DNA of 64,000 nucleotides from Aptenodytes patagonicus (GCF_965638725.1 NC_134951.1:78929068-78993067); one strand, 5' to 3'; counted from the stretch's first letter, positions 1 through 12,336 are shown. Made by a program: numbers and translations. Notes: generated by a model from the letters alone, not told the origin.

Positions 1-2440
1 ACTCAGCTGCACCAGAGGAGAGAATTCTCCTGCACCAGGAGAGAATTCTGCCCCAGCACCACCTTGGTATTAACAACAAGCAAAACGGCCAAGGGCTCCT
101 CTGAACTCCAAGTGGGCAGTGGGTTGCATACAGGGAAACAAAATAATCTTGAGGATTAACATGGCCCCAATACTACCACAGAGCCTTATTTGGATGCCCA
201 GTTCTCACACTGCAAAGCCCATGTACATGGAAGGAATTAGCTTTACTGTCTCGTAACAGCAAGCCAAGATGATGAACTTGAAGCAGTTCTCAGTTTCCTC
301 TGGTTTTGTTTCTAGAAAGCTCAGTCATAAAAAGAGTCAGTTTCCATCTTGTTTTTGCTGCAGTCAATGAGCAGGCATCAGGGTGCCTCCTTCCATGCAA
401 AGAAGGGCCTTCCCCTCACAGGGATTTACAAACTGCAGCCTACATAGTGTAACTTTACCCAGAGGTGTAATAACATCCCTTTCATAGCAAAACAACAGGT
501 ATTAGTACTACTATAATTTATTTATGGAGGCAGATTAGAAGCTAAGTCAATAGCTTTTAAAGTCCATATGCACCTGTCCACATGACTGTGCCATTGTTGG
601 CAGATCTTTTGTTTATGCAAAGTTCACCTGGTGCAGAGAATCAGCGGGAGGCCAGTTTGCCACCCACCCTGGGAGCACAAGGTGGATCTCAGCACAAGGA
701 AAAGCTAATTTTTCCCCAACACAGTGGCAGCAAGTGGACAAGTCATCAACCACTGCTCCACTCACAGGCAAATACCTTCCTGAGTAAATACACCCAGCAC
801 CACTAAAGAAGCCATTTGTCTGGTATGTGTATGTCCCATTCTCATAGTCTTGGCACATGGCAGAGTTATGTCCCAAACAGCCCGCAGGAACCCAGTACGC
901 TCTGCTCACTCCAGGGTAGCACTGCACCAGCATATCAAGCACAAACTGGTTCAGGAAGTACAAACCACTTTCCCACTGCCCCAGCAAGCTACACAGCCAT
1001 GTGCACACATGGCACTAACACCGAAGACAACCTGTTCCCTCAATGTGTTTGGCCAACTTTACAAGCTAGTGCAGAAAAGCCACACGTACCCTTTGTGGTA
1101 ATTTGCTGTCCTCAGATAAGGGGGAAGAGGAAGATGTATTCCCACCTCTTCCAATTCGGGCACAAACGGCATCCATGGGAACTGTGATGTATTCCACACT
1201 AAGCGCTTCCTTCCTTGGCATACATCTTGGCTCTCAGTCTTTTGGAAAAAGAGATTGAGGACAAAATGTCCCTAAATTATTTAAAAATAAAAAATAAGAT
1301 TGATTTCTTGCCCAACCTTTGTTCTAATGCCATCTTCCAAGCACGCTTATTTTTAAAATTTTTATTGTTATCACCTTGTTGAGGTTTGCAGTGTTCAACT
1401 TCTTTATTAGAGGTTCACTCTGTGGAGTTCAGTATTAGGGAGAGTTTTTCAGGGTTGTCATTTTACAAAAGGGGGATTAACAGGCAGTTGAACCAGTCAG
1501 TGAATATACTTGGAGCCAGAAAATATTTTCTGAAAGTTAGAAGCCCAAAGGCTTTGGTTTTTTGTTTTGTTTCTTTAAACTTAAAACGCCACAGAGGGTG
1601 TGTAACCCTTACTAGTCTTTTAGCTCATTTCAAGACCAACACAGACAAAAGTCTGTTCTTTTCAAGCTGAATGTCCACTCTCTGCAACTAACACTCTTCA
1701 GTAAAGGTTGAGACATATAGAGGAAGGAGGACTAGAACTAACCATTACCTTGTAGATATTTGTCAAATGGGATAATGGGATCAAACAGGAAGAGTTTATT
1801 CATAGTAAAACATGAAAAGTACCTTGGAGATATAAAAGCAACCCAAACTGCAATCTGGTAAATGGCTAACACACCCTTTGGGGAGCAGGAGACTCGAGCT
1901 AAACAAGGCTTCCAATCTGCAATTAAAGAACATTTACCCAATTCAAATTTCATAAAAAGCCACGGCAGCAAAATTGGCAGTTTATCAGAAACAATATTTT
2001 TTCGTTCGCAACGCTGTCATTAGAAAGTTCTCCCCAATGCTAATATATAATGAAGCAGGACAGTAGAGAAGCTAAACTCACCCTATCTGACCAACCCAGG
2101 ATTCACAGTTGGTTTGAAGAACAACAACTTCTCAACACCAATTACTGAAGGTAACTTGATGTGCCATTACACCTGCTCTGTTCCATTAAAAGCAAGTTGT
2201 TGCTCTAGTTAATCCTTTCCACTGTAAATTCAAACTGGAAACCAGGTTTCTACCTGTTCTCTAACTTGCATTGATGAAGAGAAGTTTGAAGTCTGTGGCT
2301 TTAGCCTGCTGGGTTGTCAGTAGTTACAGTGAAAAGCTGTAGTGCTGTTGCCATACTCACAATAGAGAAGCAGCAGCTCACACAACTACATGTCCTCAAC
2401 TACCAAACCACAGTTACTCCATACAGCCATTTTACGCTAT
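1..2440. other. AGPAT4 intron 2 sequence, no exon recognised
   Basis: This stretch lies downstream of AGPAT4 exon 2 on the minus strand, so by position it is intron 2, and the rest of the gene continues off the left edge. I looked for the next AGPAT4 exon, which should carry the acyltransferase NHxxxxD motif, and did not find it. The most open part is 580-1190, where frames on both strands stay open (131 codons on the minus strand, 123 on the plus). The translations match no family I recognise, and no convincing splice frame was identified. The rest is ordinary AT-rich non-coding DNA. Confidence 0.6.
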
Positions 2441-2874
2441 GAAGCTGGTGAAGGGTCTAGAGAACAAGTCTTATGAACAGTGGCTGAGGTAACTGGGGTT
2501 GTTTAGTCTGGAGAAAAGGAGGCTGAGGGGAGACCTCATTGCTCTCTACAACTACCTGAAAGGAGGTTGTAGCAAGGTGGGTGTTAGTCTCTTCTCCCAG
2601 GTAGCAAGTGATAGGACAAGAGGAAATGGCCTCAAGTTGCGCCAGGGAAGGTTTAGATTGGATATTAGGAAAAATTTCTTCATCAAAAGGGTTATCAAGC
2701 ATTGGAACAGGCTGCCCAGGGAAGTGGTTGAGCAACCATCCCTGGAGGTATTTAAAAGACATGTAGACGTGGTGCTTAGGGACATGGTTTAGTGGTGTAC
2801 TTGGCACCATTAGGTTTACGGTTGGACTCAATGATCGTAAGGGTCTTTTCCAACCTAAATGATTCTATGATTCA
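2441..2874 (+). mobile_element. CR1 LINE fragment, 3' end with ORF2 C-terminal fossil
   Basis: This is a 5'-truncated avian CR1 retrotransposon covering the end of ORF2 and the 3'UTR. The frame 2499-2792 is still open for 97 codons and reads as the C-terminal part of the CR1 reverse-transcriptase protein, with segments such as [25 protein letters not shown] and [14 protein letters not shown] interrupts the frame just upstream (in the codons for WLR-stop-LGLF), so the copy is dead. The 3' end shows the family hallmark of a short run of ATTCTATG units (gattctatgattcaatg). It lies in AGPAT4 intron 2, antisense to the gene. Confidence 0.95.
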
Positions 2875-5683
2875 ATGAATACTTTTACTTGAACTAGTCT
2901 GGCTTGATTCACGTGAACAGATAAGCACCCCCAACTCAAGCTAGGCTAGTGAAGTGGGGACAAGTCATTAATCACAATAGCAGTTTAGCTTCCCATATGC
3001 AGTATGACAGCAGACATTGCACATGGAGAAGTGAGAATATTAGTTCTTATATTAGAAAGGAGATAGGAAGAAAAGGGGTAGAAGAAAACACCACCACTAC
3101 TTGAAATACAAAAAAACTTTCCCAAAGAGCACAGTGTCAAAGATGAAACGCTCTCCCCTGATTTTATGGAACCATTTATCTCTACCTTTGACATCAAATG
3201 GAAACTGACTGAACTTGCAAGGCCTAAAGGCAGCTGCTGCTTTCATTCCATTCTTAAGTTAAACCATGCCCGCTCTGTTTCACTCTTTTGTTGACTTAGG
3301 CTGTACCAGCCCCTCGAAGCAACATGATGCTTGTCACCATTTACATCCTCCAAGGCCAAGCTTCATTGTCTCAAACTGTAAGCTGTTTCCATGACTTCCA
3401 TCAGACCCATACAGACCCAACTTAAGTTATTTATTAGTCAGCACACCAGTGTCCCCCAAAAGGCATTATCTTACATGTACACTACTACAAAAACATATCT
3501 GTTTTGATTAATTGGTCTACCGCGTTCTTCAGTCCTTCCAAATACTTTTTAAAATTAACTATCATTTTCCTCTTTTCAAATATCACTCAGATAAGGGTGA
3601 CTCATATCAAATGCTTAGCTCGCTCTGTTGTAAAGCTAAAATAACTGTCTTTAACCTAGAGATTGTTCTGAGCATGATTGGGCAAAAATCTCACAACACA
3701 ACCTTTTCCAGTGGTGTCAACACTGAAGACTAGATCAGCAACCCTGAGTACAAAGCCATTTGCCCAACCAAGGACAAGCATGCAGTATTGCTCACTCTTA
3801 TGCAGTGACCAGCCCCAGTATAGATGAGACTAGATTGAGAGCAGCTAAAGGATTCAGTGTGGAGACTCTAGAGTAGCTGATGTCTCTGCACTAAGTAGCC
3901 AAAAGAAAGAATGGGGCAGAAGGCATTGCATGAAAAATAATATACCTATATATATACCTGTATATAGCTGTACAGTATCTTCTACATTCCATGGCTTCAA
4001 ACATATACTATGCTACCAGGCAAAAGGTAAAAACCTGGCCATATTCATGCCACTGTACATACAAATGAATAGTACTTGCAAACTCACTACTTCAGGGACA
4101 TAGACACGGACAGCAAAAATGAAATTTTTCAGCAGGAACATCCTCTCTATTACAGAAATAATAAAACAGCATGCCCAATTTATTCGCGTCTATACACGCT
4201 GATGCAGCTTTGAAATTTAAGTCAAAAGTATGTTTAAAAGAAATGCTTTGAATAGTTGCACATCAGAGTCACTGATGAGAGACAAATAATCCCTAGTGGC
4301 CTCCAATTTGAGGCATGTGGCAGATTTCTCCCTCAAGCAGTTCATTATGAATACTAACAATGCCTTCCCTTTTCAGGTTCCTAGTAGCAGAACAGGTGAC
4401 CTGCAGGAAACCATTTTGCTGCATTTCTGCAACACAATTCTAAAACGCTGTGTTGGAGGGCTGTCTTCCCTGGTATGAAACCATCCATAACTCACTCGGC
4501 ATTGACAGTGACATCACACTTGAATAATCTTCAGGAAGCCTCAAAAGGCATGCACTTTGCAACAGTTTCGTTTTCATAAAGTACTTTTGAGTTTCAGAAA
4601 GGCCCAGGGAAATCTCTCTGGAAGGTAGACACATTTAACAGCACACTCCCAGCTACCGAACACAGGCACATTACTCTATTTTTTAAAAGCTTCTGTGGAG
4701 AATGCTCCCTGCTGTAAATTGAGAGCAATTATGTGGAAGTCAGAAGTTGCACTGCAATAAATCAGTGCTGAAACTGCAGACATAGCTCTTTAAAAAGAAA
4801 TATATAAGCAGACTGATAATATCAAGAAAACTACACATGCTCTGATAATCCACTGTCGATGGGTGGAGATTCTACCAACCTCCTACTAACAAAGAAGAAA
4901 TTAATGGATACAGGTCTCATTCATTCCACTGGAACTACCTGTTTAGTCAAGTGTCAGTGAATTGTCATGTCTCCCAGCAGTTACAAAGGTCTGGTCTTTC
5001 TACAAGTAATATCCAGAGCTTATGCTCCCATCTCCCCCAGAAAATAAAAATAATTGCAACCCCCGCTTCTTTCAATGCTTACAGGCTACCTGCTGTATTC
5101 TACATTATAACTATATGCACATACTGAACACATACAGATGCAGCTTAAGGTCTGAAATGCCTATTCAAAGAAACAACAGTTTACAACTGGCTTAAGAAAG
5201 AAGCACATGGAATCAAAGTTTTTTTTCCTTTTTTTACCGTTATTTCCCAGTCCTGAACAGTATTTGCACATGAAACACTTAAACCAAGATCATAAACAAA
5301 ATCACGCATGATAAAAAGATTGAAAGCATTATTGGAAGTGACTTGTTAACACTGTAAGCCTACAGATAATGCATCTCAGCAAGTTCAGCTATTATTTGGT
5401 CAATATTTCCCATTTGGCTTAATGGAACATGATGCATAGCCAAATGAGAGGCACTCTTTCTTCAACATCCTGAGTCAAGCAAGTATCCCGATATAAAAGA
5501 GCAAAACATTTCAGCAGAACAGGACATTTCAACAAAGCATATACCTCTTCACACAAATACAAGTGCTGTCGGAAGCAGTAATGACCTTTATATAGGTTAC
5601 TTTGAAATCTGTTTCAGAACTTTTCTACCAATTCCCTCAAGACAAAATATGAAAATATTTTAAAAAACAAAATGAAATCTTAC
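2875..5683. other. AGPAT4 intron 2 sequence, unique AT-rich DNA
   Basis: No exon, RNA gene or clear transposon was recognised here. A short TA-rich run occurs near 3945-3975. The open frames in this interval are under 90 codons and have no family resemblance. The right end directly follows the splice donor of AGPAT4 exon 2 on the minus strand. Confidence 0.6.
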
Positions 5684-5861
5684 GGCTTGAAATGCAGTAA
5701 GCCAGCCTGCAGTTGATCCTCCTGAACAGTTGCTTGTTGATTGGCCAAAGTATAAGTGTAAAGAGTTGAATGAAGTTAATGATCAGTCCTGATGCTATAA
5801 ATATGTAGCAGATCAGAAGGTGGCAAATGAATTGAGACTTCAGAAAGCCAACGATGTCCAT
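5684..5861 (-). CDS. AGPAT4: AGPAT4, first coding exon (partial CDS, residues 1-59 plus one base)
   Basis: AGPAT4 is 1-acyl-sn-glycerol-3-phosphate acyltransferase delta, a multi-pass ER or Golgi enzyme that turns lysophosphatidic acid into phosphatidic acid. This exon gives 59 codons plus the first base of codon 60, the same breakpoint expected from the human protein, which reads CISS-Q here. The translation starts MDIVGFLKSQF, has a hydrophobic segment at about residues 12-40, and ends WPINKQLFRRINCRLAYCIS. The WPINKQLF and CISS segments fit AGPAT4 better than AGPAT3, which has VSKQLY and YSLWS. The ATG at 5861 is the first in frame and has a strong context (A at -3, G at +4). The exon ends in a good donor, GTAAGA (5683-5678). 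The catalytic motifs are in later exons outside the window. Confidence 0.95.
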
Positions 5862-5914
5862 GGTTTGCTGAGAAAGCAAGAGGGTACCTTCAGACCCAAA
5901 ACTCAGAAGACAAC
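5862..5914 (-). other. AGPAT4: AGPAT4 exon 2 5'UTR part with two candidate splice acceptors
   Basis: Two AG sites with pyrimidine tracts lie upstream of the AGPAT4 start codon. The distal one reads TTGGTTTTGCAG and would begin the exon at 5914, giving 53 nt of 5'UTR. The proximal one reads CCCTCTTGCTTTCTCAG and would begin it at 5867, leaving only 6 nt before the ATG. Both keep the same start codon. Which is used cannot be decided from sequence alone. Confidence 0.6.
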
Positions 5915-6730
5915 CTGCAAAACCAAGCAGTATCAGCAGTTACAAAGTGCATTTATTTCTATAAACATACTGTTAATATAGACTTCCTGTTTTACACTTA
6001 AATACACTAAAATGAAAGTTAATTCTATTGTAGAAAAAGGCCCGATGACAATATTTGCAAAAGTAAGCATGGAAAGAGAATACCGTATTTCTGAATCAAC
6101 TTACATTCAGCTTTGGAAACAAATTTTCACATTTCAGTCCTAATTCTGCAAAACCCATGAGCATATGACTCCATTCCATAGACTACAATACTCCTCTATC
6201 AGGTCTTTATTGATAAGATATGAGCAAAAGAATCCACTTGTATTTTGATTTGAATTGTCTGTACTTCCTAAGACATATACTGTGGCCTCTGCTATCTTCA
6301 AGAGCAGCTCCAAAGTAAACGCAAGCTTTGCAGCTTTTTGTTAGAAGTTGTGCCTTCTTCTACAGGCTATGCCAGCCATGTTCCCCAACCAAGAGGTAGC
6401 AGTAGTTCCTTAATTCTAGCTTTATTGGCTTGTTCCCTTGTCAGATTCAAATATCAGTTGATTTTGGCAAGAGAATAAAAGCTTGCCTATGCACAATACA
6501 CACAATTTGTTCAATTATTCCTTGACACTGTAATTCTGTCAGTTATACTCCATAAGCCCAGAAAGGAAACATCAATAACAGTACCAACCCATGACCCAGC
6601 AGTGTTTCCAGAAAAAATCAACTCTTAGGGTACTTAAGAAATGTTTGTATAATTTTGGAAAGGACCAGTCCAACCTTAACAGCTGAGCATTCAGAGGAAG
6701 CGTCCTCTGCCAAGTACTCCACGATTCTAT
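5915..6730. other. AGPAT4 intron 1, unique sequence
   Basis: This is non-coding AT-rich sequence between AGPAT4 exon 2 and the CR1 at 6731. Nothing recognisable was seen except a GATTCTAT octamer at 6723-6730, immediately next to the CR1 5' end. Confidence 0.6.
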
Positions 6731-6994
6731 TGATAGGACAAGAGGAAACGGCCTCAAGTTGCGCCAGGGGAGGTTTAGATTGGACGTGAGGAAAAATTTC
6801 TTTACTGAAAGAGTGGTTAAACATTGGAACAGGCTGCCCAGGGAAGCGGTTGAGTCACCATCCCTGGAGGTATTTAAAAGACGTGTAGATGAGGCGCTTA
6901 GGGACATGGTTTAGTGGGCATGGTGGTGTTGGGTTGACAGTTGGACTCGATGATCTTAGAGGTCTCTTCCAACCTTAATGATTCTATGATTCTA
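6731..6994 (+). mobile_element. CR1 LINE fragment, short 3' end
   Basis: This is a strongly 5'-truncated CR1. It begins at the codons for [14 protein letters not shown] and keeps the ORF2 frame ([20 protein letters not shown] and on) to the natural TAG after LRDMV near 6915. The 3'UTR (gttggactcgatgatcttagaggtctcttccaacc) and the tail gattctatgattct follow. It closely matches the CR1 at 2441-2874, so both come from the same or a sister subfamily. It lies in AGPAT4 intron 1, antisense to the gene. Confidence 0.95.
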
Positions 6995-9900
6995 AATACC
7001 GTATTGACCTCCCCCCACCATCACTACCACCAATGCTAGCCTCATTTGTTAGGAGAAAAAATATGAAGACATGATCTCTCAGTAAACAACACCACAATAT
7101 TTTGAATACAGTTAAGCAGAAGGTGCTGCCATCCCATTCCATTCCTATACTGTTTCTCCCTTTGAGGTGTAGAAGAGTTTGCCCAGGGAAGAAGCCCTGA
7201 GACAGTATTTCTGAATTTGTTATTGCCTATGACTGGCACAACGGCAGCTGTCAGCATCCCAGGGAATTAACTGATAAAAAAAAAAAACCTTTATGCCTAT
7301 CCTTTTAGTTTATATGAGACCCCATTATGTGAGGCACAAAGTCTAGATCGGTGTCCCAAAACATTTGTTTTACTGCCCTTGCTGACTATGCTTACCACAG
7401 CAAAAAGCACACACAAGAATTGCTGCAAAGCGATAGGAAGTTATTTAGCCAGGTTTTCAACCACAAGGAAGATGAAGAAAAATTTAAGAAAGAGAATCTG
7501 TATTGTTGTATAATTTATATAAAGAATTTATGGCAGTCCCAAGCCTATTATTAGGAGACAAAATGTGCCCTTTGTGTATCACAGACTTTGTTCCCTTTAT
7601 CTTGCTGTACTATTCAGCACCAAAGCAGACACCATCTGTAGCACAGAATGGCAGAACGGGCCTCTGTTCATTGTAGTAACTACTGTCATGATACTTGCAA
7701 AAAGCTTTTCCAGCTTTAACCAACCATTCTACTAAAGATACGTTTCTGAGGGTGGCAGACAATTTATTAGCATAGGCTTTGACCAAAGACTGTTTTTGTT
7801 GAAGGCTAAGTAGAATGAGAAATGTTGTCTTGTAGGAACCGGTACAATGATTCATGCCTCAGCCCCTCCATCACAGAACTCTGACGATAGAGCCAAACAC
7901 TTAAAAAAAGTGCAAACCCAAGTTTTGAGTAAGTTTACAGTGAAAGATACACGATTTCACTTCCCTAATTCAGACTACTGTACTTCACCAAGTAGCAGGA
8001 TTAGATCACTTCTTTAAAACAGTCAGAATGGAAGCAACCAGTTACTTACAAGTAGATGGTTTAAAAGACTGTGTAGTGCCCGAAACCCTGATGATTGGGT
8101 TTATCCTACCATCCTTGGCTAAAACTGATCAAAAGTTTTTTGTGCTAGCTGGCCTGTTTAATTCCATCCCACAGAATCACTCTAATCTAATGTAATTCCC
8201 AGAGATAAAGAAAAACCATAGGGACTGGATAAAAAAAAAAAAAATCCATATATAAAATAAGATTAAAGCACTGTCTACTTACAGTGGAGACCTGGAAATT
8301 CACTATTTGATACAATCAACAGAAATCTACTGTAGTAAGCAGTTGATCAACAGATTTTGTGACAAGGAAGAGTTCACCAGAACATTAGTTCACCAATTCA
8401 GGTTTTTTTCATTGTAATAGTAATCAAACTGCATTAAAATGTTATGTTTATGTGAATCATTTACTTCATACTGAGTCTTTAAAACAAAACTTCACAGAAT
8501 TAAAATAAACAAAGATGAGATGACCCTGATAAAACATAATTACTGTCTTACAATTTTATGAAGCCACAATGGAATGTTTGAAAGTAATTTATTCCTTGTT
8601 TTCCTACCTCAGTCATCAAATTTCAATTCTGTAAAGCTTCTAAGACATGTTTTAAAGGCAAACTAAATCTACCTAAGCAGTACCACTGAAATGCATCTAA
8701 CCTAACTTGCTTATGAAAGGAGCAAGAAATTAGAGCCACTGCTTAAGTTTTGCTTTTCTGAAAAGTAACGAGACTAGAGAGGTTAATTTTCTCTTCTGAT
8801 TAAATGCAAACTGTATTCCCTACAAAATTTGCAACCCAAACACTGTATACAGAGTGCTAGCTAAGTGTTCTGTTTCTCAGGCATAAGCTCACTCTTAGAA
8901 CTTTTTTTTTTTTTTAATATGATACTTTTTGGACTGTTTTCCAAACTCCAAAAAATGCAGTTTATTCTTGGTACAAGCAACAAAAAAGTAGAAATTTATT
9001 TTCAAGAATCAATTCTGAGCTTATGAAAGAGGTCTAGAAGCTTGCTTTTTAAGAGTTCATAGGAACTTCTTCCACTTGCTCTTTGTTGTACTAAAGTTCC
9101 TCATGGGTAACATCAACATAACACCAGTTTAAGTGATAAAGAATCACGTCTTTAATTCTTAATCCATGATGCCGGTTTAATAAATTACACTGATTTCCTT
9201 ATAGATAATGACTGAAAATTACAGCAATCTTTTGAAAACAAAAGGGCCAATCAATGCATTTTCTCAGAAGCTATTAAGATCGGAGAGCTGCCAAGAAGCT
9301 CTCTTCTATCAAACACCCCTTAAATGAATTAGGAGAAAATGGCCAGCCAGAGCATCAAAAAAAGATAGGGACATTCTTTAATAACAGTTTTCCTTTGGAT
9401 ATAGAACAAAAGACTCAAACCTCAAATGTCTGTCTAGGGAGCAAGTCAACAAGCATCTATTCATGTGACTAAGAGATCACAAGATCAGGTTTAAAAGCAA
9501 ACTCCATGACTATTCGTTCTACTGCTTTTCCCCCCAAGTTTCATTCTTCAGCAAGATCCACTGTGATTTCTACTTCAACTACTCTCAGCATTTCCTTCTG
9601 CTTAGAAAAACTGACCAGGAGGACATAGAAGAAAGGGCAATGTTACACCAGTGAAATGCAAGGTGAACACCTCTCTTCTGGCAGAGGCTGCAGCCAATTA
9701 ACAATGCTATTTCATACTTCAAAGACTGTAAGAGTTGAGACTACAACTAGAGATCTCGTAAAGAACACAACTGTTTGCACTTTTATAGAAAGCACAAGAA
9801 TGAAGCAAAGAACTCTCACCCACCTTGTCCAAAGTTTATGTAGTAAATAGAGTCCTTGGAGTGTAGAAAGCAACATGGTACCGATTTGACAGCATCTGGA

Positions 9901-10511
9901 CTAAGCTAATATTGTCCATACTTACAAATAGATGCAAGACAGCACTATACCCGGTTATTTTCAGAACAGCATGTTCTGTGCCTATGCAAAGGTTTTCACT
10001 TTTATCTACTCTTTGATAAAGTCCTTAAATGCTTTGCTGCAAGTTAAGAACAACCAAGCATATGATGATGATGCCCATTCTTGCATTTTCTCATCCAAAC
10101 CAGATTCTTGGATGGATGCGTTACAGAGGCCAGGTCAGATATGCTCAGGTCAGATTATAGCAATTTCAGTAGTGCCTCTAAGTGAATTTCAGTTGCCATC
10201 AGAACAGCACAAATAGCAGCACTGTATTTCATATCAGAGTCCATTTTAACAATGCTTCTGTATATGAAATATATATGCAAGGCAAGTCACAGGAAGCCCT
10301 TGTGCTCTTTTCTGTCAGTGAGCATCAAAAGTTAGCAAAAGTGAGGTTGTGTCCATGTATGTATTTGCCTTCAAGGAGAATATATCTGTACATGGCACAC
10401 AAAAAAACCCCAAGTCTGGAGGAAGAATTATCCATCTATTTGCCTCATGCTTAATTAGGGTTTGAATCACTTCCCACCTCCCCCAAAGGCAACTAGTAGA
10501 GCATTACTTCC
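6995..10511. other. AGPAT4 intron 1, unique AT-rich DNA
   Basis: No exon or mobile element was recognised. There are several short A or T homopolymers (near 7275, 8230 and 8900). Open frames are under 95 codons and without resemblance to known proteins. Confidence 0.55.
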
Positions 10512-11385
10512 TGTGTTGGGTTTACGTGGCAAGGTTTTGGTAGTGGGGGGAGCTGCAGGGATAGCTTCTTTGAGAAGACACCAGGAGCTGCCCCCAATGT
10601 CAGACAGAGCCAGTGCCAGCCAGTTCCAGAAAGGACTCACCGCAGGCCAAAGCTGAACCCGTCAGCGATGCTGCTGGCACCTCTGTGATAACACATTTAC
10701 GAATGGGTAAAAAATGCTGCACAGCAGACGTGAGTGAGGAGTGAGAAAAACGTGAGAGAAACAGCCCTGCAGACACCAAGGCCAGCGAAGAAGGAGGGGG
10801 AGGATGTACTCCAGGCATCGGAGCAGATATTCTCCTGCAGCCCATGGTGAAGACCATGGTAAAGCAGGTTGTCCCACCGCAGCCCATGGAGGGGAGCCCA
10901 CTCAGGACAGGTTTTCTGGCAGGAAAAACCATGGGGGACCCAGGCTGGAGCAGTCTGTTCCTGAAGGACCATAACCTGTGGGAGGAACCCCAGCAGGAGC
11001 AGGGGAACAGCGAAAGGAAGAAGGAGCAGCAGAGAGGAACTGTTCCCATTCCCCTGCACTGCTCAGGGTGTGGCAGGGGGGAGGTAGAAGAGTCAGGAGT
11101 CAAGTTGAGCCTGAGAAGAAGAAAGGGCTTGGAGGGAAGGTAGTTTTAGTTTTGTCTCTTGTTTTTCACTGCCCTACTCTGTTTTATCAATTGGCAATAA
11201 ATTAAATTAATCTTCCCCAAGCAGAGTCTGTTTTGCCCATGATGGTAACTTGCGAGTGACCTCCCTGTCCTTATCTCAGCCCACGAGCTTTTTCATCTTA
11301 TTTTCTTCCCCTGTCCTGCTGAGGAAGGGGAGCGAGGGAGTGGTTTGATGTGCACCTGGCAGCCAGCGAAGGTCAACCCAGCACA
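10512..11385 (+). mobile_element. Solo LTR of an avian endogenous retrovirus (about 874 bp)
   Basis: The element starts TGTGTTGGGTTTACGTGGC and ends GGTCAACCCAGCACA, so it has the 5'-TG...CA-3' ends of a retroviral LTR. A polyadenylation signal AATAAA lies at 11196-11201, followed by a U5-like part (ttatctcagcccacgag). The middle is GC-richer and repeats phrases built on 'cagcccatgg' and 'ctggagcag'. No internal gag, pol or env sequence adjoins it, so it is a solo LTR. The flanks carry cttcc (10507-10511) and, offset by one base, cttct (11387-11391), which may be a decayed target duplication. The LTR end resembles the older LTR at 36256-37665. It is antisense to AGPAT4 in intron 1. The frame open across 10844-11143 is only LTR sequence. 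Confidence 0.85.
11196..11201 (+). promoter_or_regulatory. LTR polyadenylation signal AATAAA
   Basis: A canonical AATAAA lies within the solo LTR, about 190 bp from its 3' end and upstream of the U5-like segment. It is on the strand opposite to AGPAT4 transcription and so should not end AGPAT4 transcripts. Confidence 0.6.
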
Positions 11386-12308
11386 CCTTCTCAGAAAAGT
11401 CCCAAACTGCATATTTTGTAACACACACCGCTACAAAGGAGAGATCAGTCAGTTTGGCTGTTTCAAAGGCTGAAGAATGAATACCATCTACCAGCCAGTT
11501 TTAGGATTCCCAATTTATAGACTTGCTATAAAACTGAATTTTTATTTATTTTCTATTGAGCATGGAGATAATTAGCACAACAGAGTATAAACTGAAGAAA
11601 TGAAAGTAACCCAGGAGTTTTTGAAATGGTTACTGTATAATAATGCTTTCCCGTTTTATATTTTCTTCCTGCTGTGATCTAATGTAGAGCAAGACAGCTA
11701 TGCAAACCACATGCCTGCCAGGATGCAAGTTCTCTATCTGTGTATGCACACTCTCTGCTGGTAAAATGCACAGCACAGCTGCTGTTAGCCCTGACACCCT
11801 CACTGCTTGTCCCCTTACCACGTAGAAAGTGTTTATACAGCAAGGCAAGGAGGATGACGGCAGCCTGGGAGAGACACGCATAGTCTGGGAAGGAGAGGGA
11901 AAGATGGGAAGCCGCTGCCCAAGTTCTGGTGAGAAGCAGTTCAGTCTTGCTCCTTCTTCCAGGAGCACGAAATATTCAGGGAGGAGGGAACTGAACAAGG
12001 AAGCTGTAGGGAGCTGGGCTTAAACACAAGGCAATACAGAACTCCTGGAGGTGCAGTGTTTAGGGACTGCAGGGCTTGATGCTGAGGCAGGCATTTATTT
12101 GAAGAGGGTAAACCCCTTGAAGTTAAGCATTTCTGTTCCAAGCTCCTGCAGAGATCCTAAAAAAAAAAATATATCAGGGAGAAGTTCTCTCGGGTGCAGA
12201 ACATCAAGTTCACAAAAATAGCAGTGGAAGGCAAGTTGCTTCCTTCCAGCATGCCAAGTGTTGCTCTTCAACTGTTTCCCACCCAAGTTTCTGTATTTTA
12301 ATACATTT

Positions 12309-12336
12309 TATATATATATATATATATATTTATATA
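12309..12336. repeat. TA dinucleotide microsatellite
   Basis: Ten TA units in a row, then one T, then a few more TA units. Confidence 0.9.

Noticed and set aside
613..1008. 131-codon minus-strand open frame as a gene
   Set aside because: No domain, no recognised family, overlapping open frames on the other strand, and no splice context. Kept only as a composition oddity.
10600..11143. Overlapping frames of up to 167 codons at 10600-11143
   Set aside because: They lie wholly in the solo LTR and follow its repeat phrases. LTRs of this type are not protein-coding.
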